Shown: piece after piece, positions 8,826 through 18,074 of the stretch
How the letters are laid out: the number at the start of each line of letters is the position of its first letter
How positions within the stretch are numbered: the stretch's first letter is position 1
Source: UBA6522 sp965262365
Lineage (GTDB): Bacteria; Pseudomonadota; Gammaproteobacteria; Steroidobacterales; Rariloculaceae
Direction: 5' to 3'
Assembly: GCA_965262365.1 (NCBI GenBank)
Contig: OZ253541.1
Location: 3,596,001 to 3,660,000 of the forward strand
DNA length: 64,000 bases
Program-made: the position numbers and the translations under genes
Notes under the pieces: model-generated
The model's database searches: none
The model's input: the letters and a program-made list of their open reading frames with translations, nothing else
What the model was told of the DNA's origin: nothing

Positions 8826-10016
8826 CTATACCGCAGCCTTGATTGCGTTGGCTCGCGCCTTGAGCACCGCCACGGCCGGCAGTTCCTTGCCCTCGATAAA
8901 CTCGAGAAAGGCGCCGCCGCCCGTGGAAAGGTAGGAAATGCCGTCGCGGACACCAAACTGCTGGATCGCCGCCAGCGTGTCACCGCCACCCGCGATGGAG
9001 AATGCGCCGCTTGCCGCAACCGCCTTGCCGACCGCCTCGGTCCCGCGGGCAAATTCGGGATGCTCGAACACGCCCACCGGCCCATTCCAGAGAATGGTGC
9101 CTGCCCGGTGCAGGCGACTTGCGTACTCCGCAGCAGTCTCCGGGCCGATGTCGAGAATCATTTCGTCGCCGTCGACCTCGCCCACGCCGCGAGTCGATCC
9201 GCGGGCAGTCTCATCCAGGGACTCGCCCACAACCACATCGGACGGCAGGGGGATGTCCGCGGCGCCGAATTCGCCGTCCAGCAGACGGCGAGCGAATCCC
9301 AGCATCTCCGGCTCGTGAAGGGAACGCCCGACCTGATGACCGACCGCCGCCAGCAGGGTATTGGCGATCCCGCCGCCGAGAATGAGTTCGTCCATCTTGC
9401 CGGCCAGTGTCTGCAAGACCCCGAGCTTGGTAGAGACCTTGGAACCGCCGACGATGGCAACCGTGGGCGGCTGCGGGTGTTCAAGGCCAGCCGCAAGTGC
9501 CTCCAGTTCTCTGACCAGCAACGGCCCGGCGCAGGCCACCGGGGCCAACCGCGCCACTCCGTGGGTACTGGCGTGGGCGCGGTGCGCCGACCCAAAGGCG
9601 TCCATTACGAAAATGTCGCACAGCGCGGCCAGACGCGAGGCGAGCCCTGTGTCGTCGGCCTTTTCGCCGCGCTCGAAGCGCACGTTCTCCAGCAACACCG
9701 CCTGCCCCGGCTCGACCTCCACGCCCTGAGCCCACGAGTCGACCAGCGGGACCGGGCGGTGCAGCAGTTCGCCGAGCTTGCGGGCGACCGGCCGCAGGGA
9801 GAATGTTTCGTTGTAGCGCCCCTCCTCCGGCCTGCCCAGGTGGGACATGAGCATGACGCTCGCGCCCTGCCGCAGGGCGAATTCGATGGTCGGCAACGCG
9901 GCTGCCAGGCGCGCGTCGCTCGCCACGGCGCCGTCCTTGATCGGAACGTTCAGATCCTCGCGGATCAATACCCGCCGGTCCGCCAGCGGGAGATCCACCA
10001 TGCGTTCGATGGGCAT
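8826..10016 (-). CDS. pgk: Phosphoglycerate kinase
   Basis: This 396-residue enzyme transfers phosphate between 1,3-bisphosphoglycerate and ADP. Family signatures are visible in order: RVLIREDLNVPIKDG near the N-terminus, MLMSHLGRPEEG, VAIVGGSKVSTKLGVL, the nucleotide segment LWNGPVGVFE, and GGGDTLAAI with FLSTGGGAFLEFIEG-like sequence at the end. In this copy the usual RVDLNVP reads REDLNVP. The gene lies 20 bp after gap and 27 bp before pyk on the same strand. Confidence 0.97.
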   Translation of the reverse strand: MPIERMVDLPLADRRVLIREDLNVPIKDGAVASDARLAAALPTIEFALRQGASVMLMSHLGRPEEGRYNETFSLRPVARKLGELLHRPVPLVDSWAQGVEVEPGQAVLLENVRFERGEKADDTGLASRLAALCDIFVMDAFGSAHRAHASTHGVARLAPVACAGPLLVRELEALAAGLEHPQPPTVAIVGGSKVSTKLGVLQTLAGKMDELILGGGIANTLLAAVGHQVGRSLHEPEMLGFARRLLDGEFGAADIPLPSDVVVGESLDETARGSTRGVGEVDGDEMILDIGPETAAEYASRLHRAGTILWNGPVGVFEHPEFARGTEAVGKAVAASGAFSIAGGGDTLAAIQQFGVRDGISYLSTGGGAFLEFIEGKELPAVAVLKARANAIKAAV

Positions 10017-10036
10017 CGCCTATCGGCAGGTTTCTC

Positions 10037-11047
10037 TCATCCCACCCTGGCAAACGCCAGCGTGGTATCCAGCATGCGGTTGGAGAAGCCCCACTCGTTG
10101 TCGTACCAGGAGCAGATCTTGACCAGATTTTCCGAGACCTTGGTCAGATTGGCGTCGAATACCGATGACGCCGGGTGATGGTTGAAGTCGATGGACACCA
10201 GGGGCTCGTCGGTGTAGGCGAGCACACCCTCAAGCTCACCTTCGGCCGCAGCCCTGACCGCGTCGTTCAACTCCTCCACCGACGTTTGCCGCGAGCTGAT
10301 GAACGAGAGGTCCACCACCGAAACGTTGATCGTTGGAACGCGGATCGAAAACCCGTCCAGTCGACCGTTAAGTTCCGGCAGCACCAGCCCGACTGCCGCA
10401 GCGGCGCCGGTCTTGGTGGGGATCATCGATTGAGTCGCCGAACGCGCCCTTCTCAGGTCCTTGTGGAAAACGTCGGAGAGGACCTGATCGTTGGTATAGG
10501 CGTGGATGGTGGTCATCAGGCCCTGCTCGATCCCAACGGCTTCATGCAGCACCTTGGCCACCGGCGCCAGGCAATTGGTGGTGCATGAGGCGTTGGAAAT
10601 GACGCGATGGGATGGATCCAGAATGTGGTGGTTGACGCCGTACACGATGGTCGCGTCGGTGTTGGTACCTGCCGGAGCGGATACGACGACTTTCTTCGCA
10701 CCGGCCTCCAGGTGAGCCGAGGCCTTGTCCCTGGTCGTGAACAGGCCCGTGCACTCCAGGACGATGTCCACGCCCAGCTCCTTCCACGGCAGATCGGCCG
10801 GGTTGCGCTCCGCGAGAACCTTGATGGGATCGCCATTCACCACCAGTTCGCCGTCGCCGACTTCGACCTGGAACGGGAAGCGGCCATGCGCGGAGTCGTA
10901 GCGCGTCAGGTGGGCGTTTGTCTGGGCGTCGCCGAGGTCGTTGACCGCGACGATCTGCATCTCTTCGCGCTTGCCCGATTCGTAGAGCGCCCTCAGCACC
11001 ATTCTGCCGATACGGCCGTATCCGTTGATCGCAAGTCTCACAGGCAT
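10037..11047 (-). CDS. gap: Glyceraldehyde-3-phosphate dehydrogenase
   Basis: The start is the ATG at 11047, preceded by GGGAG; the longer reading frame upstream is not coding. The 336-residue protein begins with the NAD-binding motif RLAINGYGRIGRMVLRAL. It has the catalytic Cys in SNASCTTNCLAPVAKVL and the C-terminal SWYDNEWGFSNRM segment. The residue after the second strand (VNDLGD) suits NAD rather than NADP. It makes 1,3-bisphosphoglycerate for pgk, the next gene. It sits 53 bp after tkt. Confidence 0.97.
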   Translation of the reverse strand: MPVRLAINGYGRIGRMVLRALYESGKREEMQIVAVNDLGDAQTNAHLTRYDSAHGRFPFQVEVGDGELVVNGDPIKVLAERNPADLPWKELGVDIVLECTGLFTTRDKASAHLEAGAKKVVVSAPAGTNTDATIVYGVNHHILDPSHRVISNASCTTNCLAPVAKVLHEAVGIEQGLMTTIHAYTNDQVLSDVFHKDLRRARSATQSMIPTKTGAAAAVGLVLPELNGRLDGFSIRVPTINVSVVDLSFISSRQTSVEELNDAVRAAAEGELEGVLAYTDEPLVSIDFNHHPASSVFDANLTKVSENLVKICSWYDNEWGFSNRMLDTTLAFARVG

Positions 11048-11100
11048 ATTTCTCTCCCAGGTAGCAAAAAAGGGAATAGTTTCCGACCCGCCGCGACGGC

Positions 11101-13137
11101 TTAGCGGGTCAGCACGCGGTGCGCCGCATCCACGACGGCCTGCACCGTGAAGCCATAGTGTTCCATCAGGGCCTTGCCCGGCGCCGACTGGCCGAAGCCG
11201 TCCACGCCATGCACGTCGCCGCGGCCTTCGATGTATCGCCACCAGCAGTCCCTGGCGCCGGCTTCCACGGCCAGCCGGGCGGCGCCGTTGGCCGGCAGCA
11301 CGTGGGCGCGGTACTCATCCGGCTGCGCGTCGAAGACCTCTGCACAGGGCATCGAGACCATCCGAACCCGGACACCGCCGGCCATGAGACTCTGTGCGGC
11401 CTCCAGAACCAGGCCCACCTCCGAACCGGTCGCCAGCAGAACGAGTTCCGGATCGCCGTCGCTGTCCAGCAGGATGTACCCGCCACTGGCGATGAGGTCG
11501 ATCTGGTCGGCGGTCCTGGCAACGTGGGCGAGACCCTGGCGCGTCAGGATCAGGCTGGTGGGCCCGTCGAGACGCTCCACCGCCGACCGCCAGGCGACCG
11601 CCGTTTCCACCGCGTCGCAGGGCCGCCAGACGGTCATGTTGGGCATGGCGCGCAGGCTGCTCAGGTGCTCGATCGGCTGATGGGTGGGTCCGTCCTCGCC
11701 CAGGCCGATGGAGTCATGGGTGAAAACAAGAATGCTGCGGATTCGCATCAGCGCCGCCATTCGCAACGCGTTGCGAGCGTAATCCGAGAAGACGAGGAAC
11801 GTACCGCCGTAAGGTATGAAGCCGCCATGGAGTGCGAGCCCGTTGAGGATCGCGGCCATGGCGAATTCTCGCACGCCGAAGTAGATGTAGTTGCCGGCGG
11901 CGTTGCCGGCGTCGATGACCGTTGAACCACTGTGGAGCGTGTTGTTGGAGCCGGTCAGGTCGGCTGATCCACCGATCAATTCGGGCAAATGGGGGGCAAA
12001 GGCCTCCAGTGCTCGAAGGGAAGCCTTGCGGGTGGCCAGATCCCTGGCTTCCGCAGCGATCTCCCGGATCGCGGCATCGGCGAGATCGCCCCAATTTTCC
12101 GGGAGGCCGTCCTGGACGCGGCGCTGGAAATCGTTCGCCAGGTCGGGCCATCGCTCCGAGTAGGCGTCGAAACGCGCCTGCCACTCGGCCTCCAGCGCCC
12201 CGCCCCTGGTTTGGGCGTTCCAGGCGCTGCGGATTTCCTCAGGCACCTCGAAGGGTTCGTATTCCCAGCCCATCTTCGTTCGAGTCGCGGCGATTTCGTC
12301 GGGACCAAGCGGTGCGCCGTGGGTGTCGGCCGTGCCCTGTTTGTTGGGCGCACCCCAGCCGATCAGGGTCTTGCAGCAGATAAGGGAGGGTCGAGCCGTT
12401 TCGGCTCGGGCGGCCTCGATTGCGGATATCACCGCCTCGGGATCGTGCCCGTCGACAGCCTCCACCACGTGCCAGCCGTAGGCCCGGAACCGAGCCGGCG
12501 TATCGTCCGTGAACCAGCCCTCGGTCGGGCCGTCGATGGAGATGCTGTTGTCGTCGTAGACGCCGATCAGCTTGCCGAGGCCCAGCGTACCCGCCAGCGA
12601 ACACGCCTCGTGGGAAATGCCTTCCATCAGGCATCCGTCGCCCATGAAGACATAGGTGGAGTGGTCCACGATGGTCCCGCCGGGCCGGTTGAAGGTCTCT
12701 GCCAGCACCTTCTCCGCCAGCGCCATCCCGACGGCGTTGGCCAGGCCCTGCCCCAGCGGTCCCGTGGTGGTCTCGATGGCGATATCCAGGTCCCGCTCCG
12801 GATGACCGGCGGTGCGCTGGCCCAGTTGCCGGAACTGCCGGATCTCTTCGATCCCGAGGGGATATCCGCTGAGGTACGCCAGCGCGTAGATCAACATCGA
12901 GCCGTGGCCGTTGGAGATCACGAATCGGTCGCGGTCGCACCAGCGCGGATTCGCGGGATTGTGCCGCAGGTAGTCGTTCCACAGGACTTCGGCAATATCG
13001 GCCATCCCCATGGGCATGCCGGGATGGCCCGAACGAGCCGCCTGCACGGCGTCCATGGCGAGCGCGCGGATCGCGTTTGCAAGACGTCGCCGGGACGGCC
13101 GGATGCGCGCCGTCACGTTCTCTTCGGTTAGTGCCAT
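11101..13137 (-). CDS. tkt: Transketolase
   Basis: This 678-residue thiamine-diphosphate enzyme moves two-carbon ketol units in the pentose phosphate pathway. The N-terminal SGHPGMPMGMADIAEVLW, the ThDP/Mg motif beginning at MGDGCLMEGISHEA, the central GSADLTGSNNT, and FTHDSIGLGEDGPTHQP in the pyrimidine domain are all present. It is the first gene of the tkt-gap-pgk-pyk-iclR operon, an order known in several Proteobacteria. The usual downstream fba is missing here and iclR takes its place. No classical ribosome-binding site is obvious upstream. Confidence 0.97.
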   Translation of the reverse strand: MALTEENVTARIRPSRRRLANAIRALAMDAVQAARSGHPGMPMGMADIAEVLWNDYLRHNPANPRWCDRDRFVISNGHGSMLIYALAYLSGYPLGIEEIRQFRQLGQRTAGHPERDLDIAIETTTGPLGQGLANAVGMALAEKVLAETFNRPGGTIVDHSTYVFMGDGCLMEGISHEACSLAGTLGLGKLIGVYDDNSISIDGPTEGWFTDDTPARFRAYGWHVVEAVDGHDPEAVISAIEAARAETARPSLICCKTLIGWGAPNKQGTADTHGAPLGPDEIAATRTKMGWEYEPFEVPEEIRSAWNAQTRGGALEAEWQARFDAYSERWPDLANDFQRRVQDGLPENWGDLADAAIREIAAEARDLATRKASLRALEAFAPHLPELIGGSADLTGSNNTLHSGSTVIDAGNAAGNYIYFGVREFAMAAILNGLALHGGFIPYGGTFLVFSDYARNALRMAALMRIRSILVFTHDSIGLGEDGPTHQPIEHLSSLRAMPNMTVWRPCDAVETAVAWRSAVERLDGPTSLILTRQGLAHVARTADQIDLIASGGYILLDSDGDPELVLLATGSEVGLVLEAAQSLMAGGVRVRMVSMPCAEVFDAQPDEYRAHVLPANGAARLAVEAGARDCWWRYIEGRGDVHGVDGFGQSAPGKALMEHYGFTVQAVVDAAHRVLTR

Positions 13138-13256
13138 CGGATGGTGCCGGGTGGTGAAGTTGGGAGTCGGGAATTGTCGCCCACGGTGTGGGTCACCGCA
13201 ACAGAAATCGAGTCCGAATTGCTCTCAATGTTCGCCACAAGGGTGCCTGGCCGTGC

Positions 13257-13292
13257 GTGGCAAGAGTCCCGCGTCGCACCGAGACCAGCGAG
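13257..13292 (+). repeat. Dispersed repeat, copy A
   Basis: The 17-bp core CCGCGTCGCACCGAGAC (13269-13285) recurs exactly at 24417-24433 and, inverted, at 44884-44900. Flanking bases (GTGGCRARAG before, GCGAGC after) are partly conserved too. This copy lies upstream of tkt, between it and the amidohydrolase, and is not in a credible gene. Confidence 0.6.
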
Positions 13293-13353
13293 CCGCCCGG
13301 CTGACAAGGCGCAAGGGCAAAACGGCGCGGCGGGCGCGAGGGCACGACGACGC

Positions 13354-13425
13354 GACGGGCTCGGCGGGCTCGGCGGGCTCGGCGGACTCGAACGCGAACG
13401 CGAACGCGAACGCGAACGCGAACGC
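13354..13425. repeat. Compound tandem repeat: four 9-mers then six hexamers
   Basis: Four copies of GGCGGGCTC (first and last with one change) occupy 13354-13389. They are followed without a gap by six exact copies of GAACGC at 13390-13425. The block starts just after the amidohydrolase stop codon on the opposite strand and lies about 220 bp upstream of tkt. A reverse-strand frame through it encodes only Ala-Phe repeats and is not taken as a gene. The rest of the 13138-13430 gap holds dispersed repeat copy A and nothing else recognisable. Confidence 0.8.
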
Positions 13426-13430
13426 GACCG

Positions 13431-14492
13431 TCAAATCGTACGGTCGATTCGCAACAACCGGATAAGGTTTCCGCCGAGAATCAGTTCTTTTTCGGCGTTA
13501 CTCAGGTACGTCGACTCGATAATCAAGTCCATCGTATCGGGCCAGCCCAGCGGCATGTCGGTGCCGTAGACGACCTGGCTCGCGCCCATCTCCGCAACGA
13601 GATGCCGCAGTCCCTCATCCGAGAACACCATGGAGTCGGCGAAGATCTGGGTGCGCAGATACTCCCGCGGCGGTTTGCTATTGAGGCAGTCTTCCGCGCC
13701 GCCGCCGTTGCAGGCGACCTCCGTGCGGCCGAAGTAGGACGGCAGAAATCCGCCCCCGTGCGCCCCGCAGATCTTCAAATTCGGGAAACGATCGAAGGTC
13801 CCGTCGAAGATCATCCGCGTAAGCAGAAACGCGGTCTCGAGCGGATTACCGATGATGTTGCCGAGATCTCCCGGATAGTCAAGGCCGCCTTCCATGACGA
13901 CGTTGCGCGCGCCGGCCGGGTGCACGAAGACCGGTACGTCCAGTTCCTCGCACTTGGCCCAGAACTCGTCGTATTCGGGCGATGCGGGAACCACACCGTT
14001 GACATGCCCGGCGATCGATGCCCCGCGAAAGCCCAACTCGTTCACGGCGTAGTCGAGCTGATCGGCAGCCATATCCGGGAATTGCAGGGCGGGTGACGAC
14101 AGGGCCACGAAGCGCTCGGGATAGCGGTCGACCCACGCCGCGAAGCCCTCATCCTGAACGCGGATGATGTCCCGCGCCAAGTCGCGATCGTCGGCAGCGT
14201 ACCACCAATACTGGTTCGCGCTGATGGCCGATACGTCGATACCCCACTCGTCCATGAGCGTGAGCCGGCTCGGCTCGAGCAGCCGCGGGCCGCCGATGTT
14301 CCGCTCAACGGGCGTACCTCGGATGACTTCCTCCACGGCCTGGATCGATGCGTGCGCGTGGATATCGACGGTCTTGACGCGCTTCCCGGCAATCCAGACC
14401 TCCTTGCGCCCTTGCGCCCATGCCGCCGGCTTGACCGCGAGAATGCCTGCCGTCATGGCAACGGCGCTCAAAAAGTCTCTTCTACTCTGCAT
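13431..14492 (-). CDS. Tat-exported amidohydrolase_2 (ACMSD/dihydroxybenzoate decarboxylase-like)
   Basis: The ATG at 14492 has a GAGGAG eight bases upstream and starts a twin-arginine signal, MQSRRDFLSAVAMTAG, cut after PAAWA. The mature enzyme begins with KTVDIHAHAS (metal HxH) and ends in a TIM-barrel with VVYGTDMPLGWP, where the Asp is the catalytic residue. A central VPVFVHPAGARN supplies another His, and CGAHGGGFLPSYFGR a further one. This is the amidohydrolase_2 family, which holds metal-dependent decarboxylases and lactonases. Export by Tat implies cofactor or metal insertion before secretion. Its 3' end abuts the tandem repeat block. The substrate is unknown. Confidence 0.85.
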   Translation of the reverse strand: MQSRRDFLSAVAMTAGILAVKPAAWAQGRKEVWIAGKRVKTVDIHAHASIQAVEEVIRGTPVERNIGGPRLLEPSRLTLMDEWGIDVSAISANQYWWYAADDRDLARDIIRVQDEGFAAWVDRYPERFVALSSPALQFPDMAADQLDYAVNELGFRGASIAGHVNGVVPASPEYDEFWAKCEELDVPVFVHPAGARNVVMEGGLDYPGDLGNIIGNPLETAFLLTRMIFDGTFDRFPNLKICGAHGGGFLPSYFGRTEVACNGGGAEDCLNSKPPREYLRTQIFADSMVFSDEGLRHLVAEMGASQVVYGTDMPLGWPDTMDLIIESTYLSNAEKELILGGNLIRLLRIDRTI

Positions 14493-14544
14493 CGGTACGC
14501 TCCTCTGATCCGGGAATTTTACACTCAATTCGCAGGGTCTCCGG

Positions 14545-14672
14545 GCAGCATGCCGGACATGGAACTGACCGCCACCGACCCGGCGACGTTTGTCGGTCCC
14601 GCCGTCCTCACCAAGTCCTGGACGTGGCGGCCCGGGATGGAAGTCCTGCCCTATCGGTGCGCCGAGGAGTAG
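14545..14672 (+). pseudogene. C-terminal remnant of the DUF6152-type secreted family
   Basis: The frame reads MELTATDPATFVGP, then SWTWRPGMEVLPYRCAEE and a stop. This matches the C-termini of the full-length family members in this window (for example TIVMTDPVMFAAPVE, then GWRWEPG and a closing Cys). Nothing upstream continues the family, because the Tat amidohydrolase occupies the sequence on the other strand. It is therefore read as the last 40 or so codons of a lost gene. The rest of the 14493-14768 gap shows nothing. Confidence 0.6.
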
Positions 14673-14768
14673 GCTGCGCAGCGATTCCTGGAAGTAGCCC
14701 TCACCTCACGGCTAACACGGGAACAGCGGCGACGAGCAGGCCCGTCGCCGCAAATCCACGTTGCCGCG

Positions 14769-17700
14769 TCACCTCTCGAAGGTGTACCTGAACTGCAGGA
14801 CATACTCCCTCAGCCGCCGGTTGTACCGCGCCGCATTGTTCGAAGGCGGCTCCGTGGCAAACAGGTTTCGCGAGGCGAGGCCGATACTGGCCGCCGGCAT
14901 GAATTGCCAGTTCCACTGCACGTCGAGCAACCACTGGCCCTCCTCGTGGGTGAAGGCCTCCCTCGCCACGTCGGTAGTGAGGTCGTCGTAGTCTGCGTTC
15001 AGGCTGTCCCGGTAGGCAACGTTCAGCCGGACCCGATGATCGCCCCGGTTCAGACTGAGCGGGAAACTTCCCTGCCAGTGGGGCATGTTGTTGATGCCGT
15101 TCGAAAAGCCCATGCCGATGCTGCGGCCGATCGAGCTGCACAGATCGTCCGGGCACAGCCCCGGCCGGGCCCCCGCCCCGGCCGGAAGCGGGAAGTCATA
15201 CCTCGTCGTCAATGTGAATCTCGGCGAGAAGGACAGCCTGCCCACCCCCGTATCGAAGTTCATGTTGGAGTACAGATCCAGAAACTCCGCGTTGAGGAAA
15301 TCCAGATTCTCCGGGTATGTGACGATCAGGGCGATATTGTTCTGGTCGAGCGGCAGACTTGGATCGATCGGCTCCATGCAGCCGCCTTCGGAGGCCGGGG
15401 TCCAGTTTATATTGCCGGTGTTATCCTCGCGAGCAAGCTCGTTCCCGTCGTCATCGAACGTTTTCGGGATCCCATCGTCGTATTTGACGATACATCTCAG
15501 GTCTCCGCCCACGACGTTTGCCGTAGGGGCCACGATCCGATCCTTGAACCGGACCCGAACCCAGGATGCCCCGACGTTGATGCTCCCGGTTGCCCGGAAA
15601 TCGAATCCAAACGAGAGATTGTCCGATGTCTGGGGTTGAAGGTCCGGATTCGCCCGGGTTTCGAAAGCGGCGGAAGTCCTGCCCATGGCGCCATATCTGA
15701 CACCGTTGACGTCCACAAAGTTCGGACTGCGTCCACCGATCACGGTGGATGCGGCGCTCTGGCTGATCGAAGGACCCTTGAACGAAGTCTGCCAGGAGCC
15801 GCGCACATTTATTCGGTCCGTCGGTGTCCACAGCGCAGCGACCTTCGGCGACAGCTCGCTGAAACCGATGTCGTAGGATTCGTTCCGGGCCGCAACCTGG
15901 ATACTCAGCGTGTCGGTGAAAGGAAGCGCGGATTCGAAATAAATTGACTGCACGGCTTGCGAACCGTTGAAGTCGTTGAACACGCCCACGCTGGCCGTCA
16001 GGCCCTGTTCGACCAGGGGGTCGACATCCCGCGCCAGCTTTTCCTCGCGCCAGGCCACGCCGGCCGCCAGCCCGATCGGGCCACCCCGCAACTCGCCGAA
16101 CTCCCCGGTGACTCGCGCGTCCACGGTTCGCAGGTCCAGGGTAAATTTGTCGATCCGGTTCGGGATCAACCATTCGAGAAGTTCCGGGTCGTTGGCGAGA
16201 TTCATCGCGGCCGCATCCGGCAGTGCCGAGCTCATGAGCGGGTTGTAGTAATAGCAGCTCCCCTCCCCCCGGGTACCCGTGGCGGGATCGCAGTTGGGCC
16301 CGCCGAGGCCCTGCATGGCCAGCGGATAATGACCCAGAATAATGTCCCTGATCGCGTTAAGGGACTGGCTCCGGCCGGCGGAACCGTCCACCAGCCAGGT
16401 CCAACCACTGCCGATATCGCCCTCGATCCCGAATGCCACCCGCCGGAAGGCGTTCTCGTTGTACGCATCCATTTCCGCGAGAAAGGGCATCGTCTCGTTC
16501 ACCGCATGGAGAGGCACGTACCTGGCCGGTGCAGCCATGGCCATCCCCCTCGCCGGAGTGGCCGGCACAAAGCCGAAGTTCTCATCCAGGCTCCGGGCGT
16601 GCACCATCGCCGGATGGTCCGTCGGGAAGGCGTAATCCAGCCCCAGGCTCGCCGGCACATTCGGAGTCCAGACGTTGCCGGTGCCGCCATCCCCCCAACG
16701 ATCGATATCGTCGAAGCGCTGCTGGGACGCGCTGACCTCGCCGGTGATTCGGACCGAATTCTCGAACGCATGATCGAAGTACAGATAGCCCATGGCCTGC
16801 TCGACATTGTTGTTCACCAGATCGAACGCATTGTCGAACCCGTTCGCACGGCCGCAGCCCTCCGCGGGCGCCGTGGGGTTGCTGCCGGTACCTACTTCCC
16901 GAAGCTCTCCGTCGGCCGGATCATCGTAGTAGGGGTAGTATGAAAACTGCCCGAACACCGGATCCCCGCACAGCGGGTCGATCCAGGTTGCGGCGCCCAT
17001 GCCCATGCCGCTGACATAGGTGAGTCCGGCCTGCGATTCCAGACCGACACCGCCTTCCGGCGTCACGTCGAGATCCTCTCCGAAGACATCGTCGATGTCT
17101 CCGCGGCGGATCAGGTCCTCCGTGTGGTACTCGACGGCGGCGATGAAGCTTGTGTTTTCGTTGCCGGCGCCGAAAAGTCCCGCAAACGTGACGTTGGCGG
17201 CGGGGTCCGCCTCAAGCGTTCGGGAGTCCGCCTGGAAGTCGAAACCCCGGAAATCCCTGTTGGTGACGAAGTTCACGACCCCGGCCACCGGGTCGGACCC
17301 GAATATCGCCGAGCCGCCATCGAGCAACAGTTCCGCGCGCTGCACGGCGATGCGCGGCACCAGCGAGTTGATGTCCACGCGATTCCAGCCCGTGCCGTCG
17401 GGGGCGGGATAGGCCACCACTCGCCGCCCGTTCAACACGGTCAGCGAGTTCTCGTCGCCCAGGCCGCGCAGGTTGATCGTGGCGACGCGCCCGGCGCGGG
17501 TGCGCGCCATGCCACCCGCATCGGTCTGGGAGATGTTGTCGTTGCTGAAGTTCTGGGGAACGTTATCGAAGAAATACGTCGCCAGGTCCGGTGGAGCAAA
17601 CTCCACCATGTCCTCCCCCGAATGGACGCTGACCGGGGAAGGGGAGTCGATGCCCGTAAACAGATACGATCCGGTGACTACGATCTCTTCGAGTTCACCA

Positions 17701-17801
17701 CCTTGCTCATCCTGCCCCAGAACCGGTGAGACATGGGCCAATGCGATTGCGCTGAGGAAAGCGGCGTTCCGAAAGGTCCGTACTGCTGAATCCATAATCA
17801 T
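14769..17801 (-). CDS. TonB-dependent outer-membrane receptor
   Basis: The 1010-residue protein has a Sec signal (SAIALAHVSPVLGQ), a TonB-box/plug entry motif LEEIVVTGSYLF, a plug domain with a GLGDENSLTVLNGRRV segment, and a large beta-barrel ending in LQFRYTFER, the usual aromatic-terminated last strand. Such receptors import large or scarce ligands (siderophores, glycans, cobalamin, peptides) using TonB energy. The length and plug sequence resemble the large Caulobacter/Xanthomonas-type receptors linked to carbohydrate or peptide uptake. It stands alone, with its own promoter, divergent from the two-component system. The ligand cannot be inferred. Confidence 0.93.
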   Translation of the reverse strand: MIMDSAVRTFRNAAFLSAIALAHVSPVLGQDEQGGELEEIVVTGSYLFTGIDSPSPVSVHSGEDMVEFAPPDLATYFFDNVPQNFSNDNISQTDAGGMARTRAGRVATINLRGLGDENSLTVLNGRRVVAYPAPDGTGWNRVDINSLVPRIAVQRAELLLDGGSAIFGSDPVAGVVNFVTNRDFRGFDFQADSRTLEADPAANVTFAGLFGAGNENTSFIAAVEYHTEDLIRRGDIDDVFGEDLDVTPEGGVGLESQAGLTYVSGMGMGAATWIDPLCGDPVFGQFSYYPYYDDPADGELREVGTGSNPTAPAEGCGRANGFDNAFDLVNNNVEQAMGYLYFDHAFENSVRITGEVSASQQRFDDIDRWGDGGTGNVWTPNVPASLGLDYAFPTDHPAMVHARSLDENFGFVPATPARGMAMAAPARYVPLHAVNETMPFLAEMDAYNENAFRRVAFGIEGDIGSGWTWLVDGSAGRSQSLNAIRDIILGHYPLAMQGLGGPNCDPATGTRGEGSCYYYNPLMSSALPDAAAMNLANDPELLEWLIPNRIDKFTLDLRTVDARVTGEFGELRGGPIGLAAGVAWREEKLARDVDPLVEQGLTASVGVFNDFNGSQAVQSIYFESALPFTDTLSIQVAARNESYDIGFSELSPKVAALWTPTDRINVRGSWQTSFKGPSISQSAASTVIGGRSPNFVDVNGVRYGAMGRTSAAFETRANPDLQPQTSDNLSFGFDFRATGSINVGASWVRVRFKDRIVAPTANVVGGDLRCIVKYDDGIPKTFDDDGNELAREDNTGNINWTPASEGGCMEPIDPSLPLDQNNIALIVTYPENLDFLNAEFLDLYSNMNFDTGVGRLSFSPRFTLTTRYDFPLPAGAGARPGLCPDDLCSSIGRSIGMGFSNGINNMPHWQGSFPLSLNRGDHRVRLNVAYRDSLNADYDDLTTDVAREAFTHEEGQWLLDVQWNWQFMPAASIGLASRNLFATEPPSNNAARYNRRLREYVLQFRYTFER

Positions 17802-17842
17802 CCCCCAACCCGTTGTTTATCGGCAACATTTGATCTTGACAG

Positions 17843-17871
17843 GTTATAGAATATCCCAATGTTCATTACAA
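17843..17871 (-). promoter_or_regulatory. Sigma70-like promoter of the TonB-dependent receptor
   Basis: On the minus strand TTGTAA (17866-17871) and TATAAC (17843-17848) are separated by exactly 17 bp, about 40 bp upstream of the receptor start. The region around it is AT-rich compared with the rest of the window. A GGGGGA serves as ribosome-binding site before the ATG at 17801. Confidence 0.55.
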
Positions 17872-18074
17872 CGGCGACAGATTTGATAAAGTTTCGTTAT
17901 CGACATGCGAAAGTGTAATAAAAACAAATGCTTATGAATTTGGATTTCCGTCGTAGGGGAAACGGTATTTGCACAAGTTTTCGTTAACAAGATTCCTTAT
18001 GAAATCCTGTCTGCCATGACGGCCAACGAACCTCGCCAATCGCATGTAGTATCGTGGCGCTGACTCAACGAAAT

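Noticed and set aside
8133..10178. Long open frame opposite pyk and pgk
   Set aside because: Both sense genes are certain, and the antisense product has no recognisable motif; long antisense frames are expected in GC-rich DNA.
13225..13434. Minus-strand frame encoding Ala-Phe and Ala-Glu-Pro repeats
   Set aside because: It is only a translation of the tandem DNA repeats and lacks a supported start.
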